A stretch of 64,000 nt of DNA. Source: Bacillus massiliigorillae (GTDB lineage Bacteria; Bacillota; Bacilli; Bacillales; DSM-1321). The notes below the pieces were generated by a model. It had not been told where the DNA came from and ran no database searches. It saw only the letters and a list, made by a program, of their open reading frames with translations. The stretch covers positions 3,386,558-3,450,557 of the forward strand of contig NZ_HG428741.1 in the NCBI RefSeq assembly GCF_000380245.2, written 5' to 3'. The position numbers were made by a program, and so were the translations under genes. Positions within the stretch are counted from its first letter, which is position 1; the number at the start of each line of letters is the position of its first letter. Below, one piece after another: positions 41,093 to 49,265 of the stretch.

Positions 41093-44000
41093 CTATTCAC
41101 CTTTAGGAATAAAAAAGCTAACCGCTGTACCCTCATTCAGAACACTCTGAATAATAAGTCCACTTCCATAAAGTTGTTTCAATCTTTTATCAGTGTTTAA
41201 TAAACCAATTCCTTGCTGTTCATTTAGCGGATAAGTCAGAAGCTCTTGTAATTGGTTTTCTGTCATCCCAACTCCATTATCAACTATAGATATAAGAACT
41301 CCTTGTTGTTGGTGGTTAATACCTATACGTACTGTACCGCCGTTTGAACGTTTTAAAACTCCATGATTTATGGCATTCTCTACTATTGTTTGAATGGTAA
41401 GCGGTGGTACTTGGGCATCGAGTTTGTCATCTATATCCCACTCAACCTTCAATCGATCTCGAAAGCGCTCTTGCTGGATATAAATATAAGATTGTACTAA
41501 GTCGAGTTCATGCTGTAATGGAACTACCGGATTTAAATTTTGCATATCGAAGCTTGCTCTCAAGTAATTATCAAACTCCGTTAATAAATCTATCATTTTA
41601 GAAGGATTTACCTCACTTAGAGCCGCTATCGTATTGAATGTGTTGAATAAAAAGTGAGGCTGGATTTGAGCTTGTAACCAAGCTGCTTCCATTCGAACTC
41701 TCTCATTAATAGATAATTTTAATTGTGTTAAAGATCTAACTCGAGCTGTTAGTTCAAGTTTTTCAACTGGCTTCATAACATAGTCATTTGCCCCATAATA
41801 AAAGCCTGCCTGAATACCTTCGAAGTGACTACGTGCTGTTAACAATAAAATTGGTAGTTCAGATATTTTAAACCTTTCTCGAATCTTCTGAGTTAATTCA
41901 TACCCAGACATATAAGGCATCATAACATCAGTAATTACTAAATCCCAATTTCCCTTATCTAATAATTCTAATGCTTCCTTGCCACTTGTACATGTGACAA
42001 CATTAAATGTTTCTGCTTCTAAGATTGTTTCTAAAATTTGTAGATTAATAGAATCATCATCTACAACTAAAACTTTTAGAACATCTTCATTTAGCTTAGT
42101 TGGTTCCTTCACACGTTCAAGTTGCTCTTTAACGTCATCAAACATAACTATACTTTCTAATGGCAGTTGTTCTTCAGTTGGGATTGTTTGAAGAGTAAAC
42201 ATAAATATCGAACCTTTACCTAGAGTTGAACTTACTGATAAAACTCCCCCATGTAGTTTAACTAACTGATCACAAATACTTAGTCCTAGACCTATTCCCC
42301 CAGCAATTGATGTCATACTAGAGTCAGCTTGTTTATACGGTTCAAAAATAGATTCGATTGTTACTTCATCCATCCCAATACCTGTATCCTCTACCTTTAT
42401 AAAGGCTTCTCCATCTCTTACATCACAAGAAATGATAATCTTCCCATAGTTGGTATATTTAACAGCATTGTGAACTAAATTAAATATAATTTGAAACAAA
42501 CGATTTTCATCCGCTCTTACGATGAGAAATAATTCCGAATCATGAATAATAAACTTGATATCTTTACCTTCTGTCATAAAGCGTAACGTATCAAACACAT
42601 TTAAAACAACCGATAACAAATTCACTTGTCCCATTTGTAATTTTATAGAACCATCTTTTAGTTTTGTTATATCAAGTAGGTCATTAAGAATAAGAGACAT
42701 TCTTTGACTAACTCTCATAAGAAGCTGCAAATTCTGCTTATTCTCTGCATTTAATTGATTCTTCTCACTTTCATAAACAGTTTGAACTATGTTCATAATT
42801 CCATGAAGAGGGTTTCTTAATTCATGAGAAGTATTTGCAAGAAACTCCTCTCTTTTTTTATCAATAGCTTGCAATTCCGAAGCCAATTCATTATTCTTTT
42901 TTGAAGTATCAAAGAAACGTTTAAACCAATAGGTTGAAAATGTAATAACACCTATAATGATATCAAGTGGATAGTATGGAAAGTAATCAACAATGCCTAT
43001 AACTCTCATTGCACCCCAAAGATAACTAGACGTTACACAAATGGTTGCCCAAAAATAAAAAAGAAATTCTTTCCTTGCAATGGAAACACCCTTAAATACA
43101 TACCATAAGCCTAGCATTAAACCAAAATACAAAATAATTGCATAGCCAAACATAGACTCTTTCTTAAATGGGTCAACCAATATACATATAAGAAAAATAA
43201 AATATAGTATTTGATAGATGTTAGCTACTACCCTTACGTACGATTTTTCATCTATCTTCTTATCACGTAAACTCTTCACAAATTGTAATAAGAAGTAAAC
43301 GCTACTCAAATAAGAAAAATAGTATAAAATCATCCACCATTTATAAGAAATACCTGGGAATAAATAAATTATGATTCTATCATCATCTATTAAAACACTT
43401 AAAGCTACACATATAAAAGCAATGAATAAATACAAAAATTCCTTCTTTCTAACAAAAAACAAAAAGATGATTAGTGTATATATTCCATGTAAAAGCAATA
43501 CACTCACTGATAAAAACTGCATCGAAATGGATGTTAATTTTTCTTTTTGTATCGCTGAATATGTACCTAGTTCAACTGATTTTAGCATTGCTCCTAAATA
43601 AGGATAAACCTGATTTGACACATAGACTACAAGATCAATTTCTTTCTGATTATGTCCAACATGTACATTCATAGGGAGGTAATTGATGCTCTTCGCATCT
43701 GTTCCTTTTAATTCTGGTATATCTATTTTCTTACCGTTAACATAAACGATAGATGATGTACGCAAATCTTTGAAATAGATACTATAGTTCTCTGTATTTT
43801 GTGGATTTAACAATATACGAACACGGTATGTGCCGTATTGATATCGGGAAATATCTTTATCATTAGCATTATCAAGGAAATTTTCAGGCATAGATATCCT
43901 CGACGAATGTAGCTTTGATAGTGAAAGTTCCATATTAGTCGGATCAATCCATCCCCCCCAAAAAAACTCCCATTCCCCATCAAGTGAAATAGTTTCATTG

Positions 44001-44158
44001 TCTTTAATTGTTACTTCCCTCAAATCAAGAACTCCATTATTTACTTCAGGATAATCCGTTTTCTGATAGTAAATAATCCAGCACAATCGAAAACCAATAA
44101 ACATAACGAAAGCTATTAAAACAATTATCAGGGTGTCTTTCTTTTTTACCATATTCAT
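41093..44158 (-). CDS. Hybrid sensor kinase: 7TMR-DISM + HisKA + REC + LytS-type kinase
   Basis: 1021 residues. Approximate domains: TM 10-30; extracellular 7TMR-DISMED-like domain 45-200 (GEWEFFWGGW); seven TM 205-420; HisKA 440-505 with phospho-His in ANTSHELRNPLHG; HATPase 545-660 (NLVHNAVKYTNYG, DTGIGM, GGIGLGLSI); receiver 690-810 with phospho-Asp in DLVITDVMMPYMSG; then a second, LytS-type kinase 830-1020 (LQAQIQPHFLFNTFNTIAALS, ENAINHGV, DNGVGM). Two complete kinase modules around one receiver. No response regulator gene is adjacent. Start is one of two ATGs after AAGGGAA. Ligand unknown; relatives sense carbohydrates or adhesion cues. Confidence 0.92.
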   Translation of the reverse strand: MNMVKKKDTLIIVLIAFVMFIGFRLCWIIYYQKTDYPEVNNGVLDLREVTIKDNETISLDGEWEFFWGGWIDPTNMELSLSKLHSSRISMPENFLDNANDKDISRYQYGTYRVRILLNPQNTENYSIYFKDLRTSSIVYVNGKKIDIPELKGTDAKSINYLPMNVHVGHNQKEIDLVVYVSNQVYPYLGAMLKSVELGTYSAIQKEKLTSISMQFLSVSVLLLHGIYTLIIFLFFVRKKEFLYLFIAFICVALSVLIDDDRIIIYLFPGISYKWWMILYYFSYLSSVYFLLQFVKSLRDKKIDEKSYVRVVANIYQILYFIFLICILVDPFKKESMFGYAIILYFGLMLGLWYVFKGVSIARKEFLFYFWATICVTSSYLWGAMRVIGIVDYFPYYPLDIIIGVITFSTYWFKRFFDTSKKNNELASELQAIDKKREEFLANTSHELRNPLHGIMNIVQTVYESEKNQLNAENKQNLQLLMRVSQRMSLILNDLLDITKLKDGSIKLQMGQVNLLSVVLNVFDTLRFMTEGKDIKFIIHDSELFLIVRADENRLFQIIFNLVHNAVKYTNYGKIIISCDVRDGEAFIKVEDTGIGMDEVTIESIFEPYKQADSSMTSIAGGIGLGLSICDQLVKLHGGVLSVSSTLGKGSIFMFTLQTIPTEEQLPLESIVMFDDVKEQLERVKEPTKLNEDVLKVLVVDDDSINLQILETILEAETFNVVTCTSGKEALELLDKGNWDLVITDVMMPYMSGYELTQKIRERFKISELPILLLTARSHFEGIQAGFYYGANDYVMKPVEKLELTARVRSLTQLKLSINERVRMEAAWLQAQIQPHFLFNTFNTIAALSEVNPSKMIDLLTEFDNYLRASFDMQNLNPVVPLQHELDLVQSYIYIQQERFRDRLKVEWDIDDKLDAQVPPLTIQTIVENAINHGVLKRSNGGTVRIGINHQQQGVLISIVDNGVGMTENQLQELLTYPLNEQQGIGLLNTDKRLKQLYGSGLIIQSVLNEGTAVSFFIPKGE

Positions 44159-44206
44159 CTATTCCCTTGTTTTATTATCAGAATAATACGTCAATTTCAG
44201 ATGAAG

Positions 44207-44230
44207 AGCCTCTTTATTCCAAAAGAGGCT
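44207..44230 (-). terminator. Terminator between PAS-MCP and hybrid kinase
   Basis: AGCCTCTTT/AAAGAGGCT, nine-base perfect stem with six-base loop, ~85 bases past the PAS-MCP stop. Confidence 0.6.
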
Positions 44231-44315
44231 ACAGTCATTTTTCTTTTATCATATACCCAAAGTGCAAAACTTCACAAAATTAATCCTTATATGAAATGAT
44301 AACAATGAAGTTTCT

Positions 44316-45137
44316 TTATTGTATTTCTTCAAATTCTTCAATCGTTGTCTTGAATTTAATTTGTGTTTCCTTAATTGCTACCTGTAAGTTTTCAGTAATA
44401 TCAGTAACTCTCGCTACTTCATTTATTATATTTTCTACATTACTATTAACTTGATTAATAGAATCCGAAACATTTCCAGCTAATTTGCGCACTTCATCAG
44501 CCACCACTTTAAAGCCTCTACCATGCTCTCCAGCACGTGCTGCTTCAATAGCTGCATTTAAAGCTAACATATTAGTCTGAGTAGATATATTGCGTATTAA
44601 TTTTGAGACTTCAATAATCAAATCCGTCTGTTCTTTCAACTTGTTAAGTGCTTCCATTTTTTCTTGAGAATTTAAAGCTACCAAATCTAGCAGTTCTACG
44701 GGCATTGATTTCAATTGTGCCATGATTTCCATTGTTTTATTTTCACGTCCTGTAATATCAGTGGCTATCTTAAGCACAGAGTCTACTTTCCCATCTCCAG
44801 TTAGAATTGGAATATAAGTAGCCTCAAGCCAGATTATATCCCCTCTTTTTCCAACTCTTTCAATCTTTTCTTGAAACTTTATTCCTCTACGTAAATTCTC
44901 CCATAATTCTTCATATGCTTTACTGTTTTTAAATTCTTCCGTACAAAACTGTCTATGAGACATTTTTTTCATTTGATTAGTTGTGTATCCTAGTGTTTGT
45001 GCGAAATTATCATTAACCCATATAACTTCCTTATCCAAATTGAATTCTATCATCGCTAGATTTGATTCAAGTGCAAATAAGACAGATTTCTCATCTAATA
45101 CTTGTGTGCTTCTATTACCATTCGCAATAGTGTTCAA
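44316..45137 (-). CDS. Soluble PAS - methyl-accepting chemotaxis-type protein
   Basis: 273 residues, no membrane segment. PAS domain at 18-130 (IEFNLDKEVIWVNDNFAQTLGY, FQEKIERVGKRGDIIWLEATYIPI, DITGREN) and a short MCP signalling hairpin at 150-265 whose tip NMLALNAAIEAARAGEHGRGFKVVADEVRKLA is complete. The hairpin is much shorter than in classical receptors, matching the small soluble class. It probably senses redox or a flavin/heme cofactor through PAS and signals to CheA/CheW, though no che genes lie nearby. Confidence 0.88.
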   Translation of the reverse strand: MNTIANGNRSTQVLDEKSVLFALESNLAMIEFNLDKEVIWVNDNFAQTLGYTTNQMKKMSHRQFCTEEFKNSKAYEELWENLRRGIKFQEKIERVGKRGDIIWLEATYIPILTGDGKVDSVLKIATDITGRENKTMEIMAQLKSMPVELLDLVALNSQEKMEALNKLKEQTDLIIEVSKLIRNISTQTNMLALNAAIEAARAGEHGRGFKVVADEVRKLAGNVSDSINQVNSNVENIINEVARVTDITENLQVAIKETQIKFKTTIEEFEEIQ

Positions 45138-45362
45138 TATTCGCTAACTCCTTTAACATGTTGAATGATTTACATTTAAATACTACGAATGGTCATCGGC
45201 CACTCTCTCTCAAATTATATAACATTTATATTCTTCTGAATATAATTCCATGATTTCTAGCATGAAGAATCTCTAGAATAATATTCAACTTGCACGCATT
45301 CGATGAATAAATTTTGATTATCATTAATATAGTTTTAAAAAATCAAAAAAGGAGCAATACTA

Positions 45363-45500
45363 ATGAGCAAATATATTAGATGTGATATATGTAACAATAA
45401 TGTGACATTTGAAGACACTACTTACATTAATAATGATCCTTTATGCCCTGAATGCAATGCTAAAGTAGGTTACATGATACAACCATATGAAGAAGACTAG
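45363..45500 (+). CDS. Zinc-ribbon microprotein
   Basis: 45 residues: MSKYIRCDICNNNV, then DPLCPECNAKVGYMIQPYEED. Two CxxC pairs 18 residues apart form a probable zinc ribbon. Strong ribosome site AAAAGGAG nine bases before the ATG. The structured repeat follows six bases after the stop. Function unknown. Confidence 0.7.
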   Translation: MSKYIRCDICNNNVTFEDTTYINNDPLCPECNAKVGYMIQPYEED

Positions 45501-45506
45501 ATAATA

Positions 45507-45825
45507 AGAAAAGCGCAAGCACCCGTTTTGCGACGTATAGATTGGAGCACTCTTCTTTCGATAAAGGAAAAACCGAAATGTGGAGAACGCCCGTTTATCG
45601 GTGACAAGCATAAGGCAAGCTGGCTAGAAGGTCGCTTTTAACCTTCTGGACTGATTGACTTAGACCTCGAGCCGAAGGCGTTCGGAACTAGACAACACGA
45701 AGAGGCGGTAGACGATTCGATGTTGACCTATCGTAGAGAGAGGGGCGAAATCTACTAGTCGCTGGGCGCTGGAGCTAGACACAGCACAAATTTATATACA
45801 TTCTTATCTTTTAAGAAAAGCCGGC
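45507..45825. repeat. Structured intergenic repeat, copy 2
   Basis: Longer copy (~275-base core to 45782) of the element at 6693. Shared blocks: GAAAAGCGCAA, CGTATAGATT, ACACGAAGAGGC, TTGAC, ATCGTAG, GGGCGAAATCTACTAGTC, GCTGGGCGCT, CTAGACA and TTCTTATCTTTNAAGAAAA. It carries an extra ~130-base middle part with its own hairpin AGAAGGTCG/AACCTTCT. The inner hairpin is slightly decayed (AACACGAA versus TTCGATGTT). Confidence 0.8.
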
Positions 45826-45960
45826 ACTGGTCTTTTTTGATTGCTGTCTATGTTCCTTGATTTACTCCCAATCGCAAAAGGCTATGCGGTAATAAAGATA
45901 TGCGCTGTTCGTTTCTAAATCTAGAGGGCTAATGCTGGTCACTGAAGCTAAACAATCTTT

Positions 45961-46016
45961 ATAAGCCAACCTGTTTTGAAAAAACCGCACTTGGTTTTCA
46001 AAACAGGTTGGCTTAT
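45961..46016 (+). terminator. Very long hairpin, terminator-like
   Basis: ATAAGCCAACCTGTTTTGAA pairs perfectly with TTCAAAACAGGTTGGCTTAT and the stem extends inward to AACC/GGTT. TTTTC follows. No gene ends just upstream on the plus strand except the zinc-ribbon gene and the repeat. The rest of 45826-46329 shows no supportable gene. Confidence 0.6.
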
Positions 46017-46329
46017 TTTCTAGTATGGCAGGTGTAAAGTTAGAAGTTGGTTTATCAACCATAGTTGCTAATTTCCTTGCTACCCTGAACATTTCATCGG
46101 TTGCTATATTTTGGTAACGTGAATATGTAATATAATCCATGGCTAAATTATCAACATCAACTTTACCATTTCTATCTCATATCTATAATCTTCACCATAC
46201 ATGATTAAACAAGGATTCCTTTAATTTCTCGAACTAAATGTTTACAATTTTATACAAGAGGTATATAAAATAAGAGGGATATTTCAAATTTTTCAGTAAG
46301 GATAATTGAAATTATTGGGAGGAATTACA

Positions 46330-47088
46330 ATGAAACTACAAAACAAAGTAGCTATTGTAACAGGTGCAGCATCAGGTATGGGAAAAGCAATTGCTGAACT
46401 ATATGCTAAGCAAGGAGCAAAGGTTGTTGTTTCTGATTTAAACTTAGAAGGTGCTCAAGCCGTAGCTAGTACTATTAAAGGCTCAGGTGGTGAAGCATTT
46501 GCTATTCAAACAAATGTAGCTTCAGAAGAAGATCTTATTCATCTATTTAATGAAACACAATCTGTATTTGGTGGTCTCGATATTTTAGTAAACAACGCAG
46601 GTATTATGGATGGAATGGAACCAGTAGGTGAAGTTACAGATCAACGTTGGAATTTGATTTTTGCAGTAAATACAACTTCTGTTATGCACACTATGCGATT
46701 AGCAACAGATCTTTTCCTTAAACAAGGTCATGGTGTTATCGTAAATAATATTTCAGCTGGTGGCTTATATGGAGCACGTGCAGGTGCAGCATATACTGCA
46801 TCGAAACACGCAGTTGTTGGCTTAACAAAAAATACAGCGTTTATGTATGCTAATAAAAACATTCGTTGTAACGGAATTGCTCCAGGAGCAGTAGCAACAA
46901 ACATCTCTTCTTCAATGGGTAAAGTAAGTGAATACGGTGCTTCTCGTCAACAGTTAGGTTTGGCGATTAACCCAGGTATAGGTCAACCTGAAGAGATTGC
47001 AAAGTTAGCTTTATTCTTAGGATCTGATGACTCAAATTTCATTAATGGTCAGATCGTTACAATTGATGGTGGCTGGACAGCATATTAA
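46330..47088 (+). CDS. Short-chain dehydrogenase/reductase (SDR, FabG-like)
   Basis: 252-residue classical SDR using NAD(P)H. Cofactor motif TGAASGMG (residue 13), acidic end of beta-2 VVVSDLN (suggesting NAD preference), structural LVNNAGIMDG (near 86), catalytic Ser in NISAGGLYG (near 140), YTASK (near 158), and PGAVATNI (near 190). ATG 46330 follows GGGAGG; an upstream in-frame start at 46306 has none. Stand-alone gene. Could reduce a ketoacyl chain, sugar or alcohol; the substrate cannot be told. Confidence 0.9.
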   Translation: MKLQNKVAIVTGAASGMGKAIAELYAKQGAKVVVSDLNLEGAQAVASTIKGSGGEAFAIQTNVASEEDLIHLFNETQSVFGGLDILVNNAGIMDGMEPVGEVTDQRWNLIFAVNTTSVMHTMRLATDLFLKQGHGVIVNNISAGGLYGARAGAAYTASKHAVVGLTKNTAFMYANKNIRCNGIAPGAVATNISSSMGKVSEYGASRQQLGLAINPGIGQPEEIAKLALFLGSDDSNFINGQIVTIDGGWTAY

Positions 47089-47261
47089 GTTGAAATATCC
47101 TATTTCTATTTAATATATTAGGCAAGCGTATCAACATTCGGTATTGATAAAAACTACTTAAATTAGGTAGAAATATTCATAAAGAAAAAACAAGATTAAA
47201 GACGTAGAAAATGACCCAAATGCTAGTAATCAAACAGACGACAATAGTTAAATAAACATTG

Positions 47262-47299
47262 AAAAGCACTTCAACTAATAGTCTTATTGAAGTGCTTTT
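47262..47299. terminator. Bidirectional terminator between SDR and fusB-like genes
   Basis: AAAAGCACTTCAA/TTGAAGTGCTTTT, 13-base perfect stem with 12-base loop. Confidence 0.8.
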
Positions 47300-47319
47300 A
47301 GATATTTATCACTTAAATC

Positions 47320-47955
47320 TTAACGGCTTAATGAAATAAAATCATTCAATTTATCCAGTGATGTTATATTAGCATTGCATGCTTGACTGTCTTGGCAAAT
47401 ATAATTTCCTCTTTTAGTGAACGTACCTTGTACAGTTCCTTTTTTTTCAGTCATGAACATTCCTACCTCTTCAAGTTTATTACAAATCGTACAAATCCCC
47501 TTTTTATTTATAGGTTTAAAAGTCCCTTGTAGACCCATAAGCTTGTGATTGTAACGAGCAATAATATATCTTTTTTGTGAGCCTTTATCATCCCAGCTTA
47601 AGTATGATATATCTTTCCAATCCGTGTTTTCCAATGATGGTACCTTTAACTTCTTTACCTTAGGCATTAATTTTTTAATAGTTTGTTGTGTTACTTCTTC
47701 AAAAGGAATAACATAAGGCTTTAATTGTAATAAAAATTCTTCAGCATGGTCTTTATCTTTAATTTCAACGATTGGTTCTAGTAACTGTTTTTGCTCATTA
47801 CTTATGTCAGTAAACAAGTTTAATACTCTTTCAATCGCTAAAGATTTCAATGCTTGTAGAACAGCTATATCATTTACAGACGAATGACCATTCACTAACG
47901 TCTGAGTTTGCTTCTTAATAAAGTTATATTGATCATTTCTAATAAAGGGCTCCAT
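47320..47955 (-). CDS. FusB/FusC-like elongation factor G-binding protein
   Basis: 211 residues closely following Staphylococcus FusB in layout: N-terminal helical half (FIRNDQYNFIKKQTQTLVN, VIPFEEVTQQTIKKLMPKVKKLKVP) and a C-terminal half with the treble-clef zinc finger KGICTICNKLEEVG ... GNYICQDSQACN. FusB binds EF-G on the ribosome and releases it from fusidic acid stalls; chromosomal homologues in Bacillales may serve normal translation. ATG 47955 follows GGAGTG. Resistance is inferred, not shown. Confidence 0.88.
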   Translation of the reverse strand: MEPFIRNDQYNFIKKQTQTLVNGHSSVNDIAVLQALKSLAIERVLNLFTDISNEQKQLLEPIVEIKDKDHAEEFLLQLKPYVIPFEEVTQQTIKKLMPKVKKLKVPSLENTDWKDISYLSWDDKGSQKRYIIARYNHKLMGLQGTFKPINKKGICTICNKLEEVGMFMTEKKGTVQGTFTKRGNYICQDSQACNANITSLDKLNDFISLSR

Positions 47956-48074
47956 TTTTATCACTCCAATTCACATAGACATACCCTTAAATCACTCTTA
48001 TTTCTATACTTTATATTATTTACGAATTATATACTATGGTTAAAATGATTTAGAAACAAACTCACCATAATTAA

Positions 48075-48100
48075 AAGCACTGACTATATCATCAGTGCTT
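48075..48100 (-). terminator. Terminator after the CD3324-type gene
   Basis: AAGCACTGA/TCAGTGCTT, perfect nine-base stem, with AAAATTA on the minus-strand downstream side read as TTTTAAT. Confidence 0.65.
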
Positions 48101-48109
48101 GAATGCTCT

Positions 48110-48373
48110 TTATTTAGAGTACACAATTTTTTTTATTGTTTCTATAGAAAGATGGTATTCCTCAGCTAATTGATCTATTGTTATTCCGCTTTTAAACGCT
48201 TCTTTAATAGTAACATTTCTTTCATCAATCAACTTTCTTGAACCTGAACGAGTCCCCCATTTTTGGTGAGTGGTTTCAAGTTTAGGGATATATATTGTTT
48301 CACCATGTACATACTTTTGAATTTCTGATATTAGCTTTTCAGGTAAAATAGCTGTTGCTTTAACGTATGCCAT
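48110..48373 (-). CDS. CD3324-family small HTH protein
   Basis: 87 residues. N-terminal YVKATAILPEKLISEIQKYVHGETIYIPK and W(G)TRSGSRKLIDERNVTIKEAF, then a helix-turn-helix SGITIDQLAEEYHLSIETIKKIVYSK (residues 62-87). This pattern is known in Firmicutes as the CD3324/Mor-like family, presumed DNA-binding, function unknown. Ribosome site AAGGAG; terminator follows. Stand-alone. Confidence 0.8.
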   Translation of the reverse strand: MAYVKATAILPEKLISEIQKYVHGETIYIPKLETTHQKWGTRSGSRKLIDERNVTIKEAFKSGITIDQLAEEYHLSIETIKKIVYSK

Positions 48374-48461
48374 TCTTCCAGCTCCTTATTCTTATTAGTA
48401 TTAAAATAAGGTGCAAAGCCAACGTATCAGAAAAGCTAACTTGGGCGATTTTTAATAAAGT

Positions 48462-48545
48462 CTACCCCATGCAAAGTATCGCCTTCCCAATACTAGGCTT
48501 TGCATGAGACGCTGCAGAATCTGACAATGTAATCTTACTTGTCAT
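48462..48545 (-). CDS. 27-codon ORF with strong ribosome site
   Basis: MTSKITLSDSAASHAKPS then IGKAILCMG, preceded by AGGGAGGTGATGG. The start resembles HesB/IscA-type proteins but stops after 27 codons; it may be a fragment or a true short peptide. Low confidence. Confidence 0.3.
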   Translation of the reverse strand: MTSKITLSDSAASHAKPSIGKAILCMG

Positions 48546-48721
48546 TCCATCACCTCCCTAAGCATTGTATGTATTACTAAGATAGCTTCATTATAATAGA
48601 AATAATGCGCTTTTTTAACTGTAAGATATTCGAACACCCCATCTATACTTAATATAGATAAATTATGAGGAAAAGTTACATGCTCAGTAACAATTTTTAT
48701 TTATTTCTTCATCCAAATTAT

Positions 48722-48765
48722 TTGACGAAAATAAATAACAAACCTATACTTAGCTAGGTAACTAA
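48722..48765 (+). promoter_or_regulatory. marR-MFS promoter and operator
   Basis: TTGACG (48722-48727), 17-base spacer, TATACT (48745-48750), followed directly by the imperfect palindrome TTAGCTAGGTAACTAA (48750-48765), a likely MarR autorepression site. Confidence 0.7.
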
Positions 48766-48797
48766 TTTATCATATGCAAAAAAGGAGATGATGATTA

Positions 48798-49265
48798 TTG
48801 AAAAATAAACAGGACGTCATTCCATTACTGAACCAGGCTGCAAGGCAATTTTCTAAATCATTTAATGAAAAAATGGCACCTACTGGACTTTTCGTAGCTC
48901 AATGGGCTGTCATCCGTTTCCTTATGAATAACGGTCCTTCCACACAAATTGCAATGAGTTCATCTTTAAATATAGAAGCTCCATCAATGACACGAACAAT
49001 TACTCGTATGGAGAAAGCTGGACTTATTATTCGAAAAGAAGGACAAGATCGTCGTGAAAAGATGATTCATTTAACGGACTTTGCAAAGGGGAAAATCTCA
49101 GAATGGGAGCAAGAAGTGAATCAGTTTGAAGAACCTCTGTTTGATCAACTTTCTCAGCAAGAAATAGAAGCAGCAGAAAAAGTACTTCGAACAATTATTT
49201 ACAAATTGAAACAGCAAGATGAAACAGGGGGAACTATTTTTGAAGAAAGACAAACTTTGGACTAA
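48798..49265 (+). CDS. MarR-family transcriptional regulator
   Basis: 155 residues, winged helix: MNNGPSTQIAMSSSLNIEAPSMTRTITRMEKAGLI and the wing RKEGQDRREKMIHLT (D-x-R motif). TTG 48798 is the start, ten bases after AAAGGAG; no in-frame ATG fits. Overlaps the MFS gene by 26 bases, so the two are co-transcribed. Probably represses both genes until a toxic ligand binds; a palindrome overlaps the transcription start. Confidence 0.9.
   Translation: MKNKQDVIPLLNQAARQFSKSFNEKMAPTGLFVAQWAVIRFLMNNGPSTQIAMSSSLNIEAPSMTRTITRMEKAGLIIRKEGQDRREKMIHLTDFAKGKISEWEQEVNQFEEPLFDQLSQQEIEAAEKVLRTIIYKLKQQDETGGTIFEERQTLD

Noticed and set aside
45862..46140. Minus-strand 92-codon open frame
   Set aside because: Runs through a perfect long inverted repeat, has no ribosome site and no recognisable domain.
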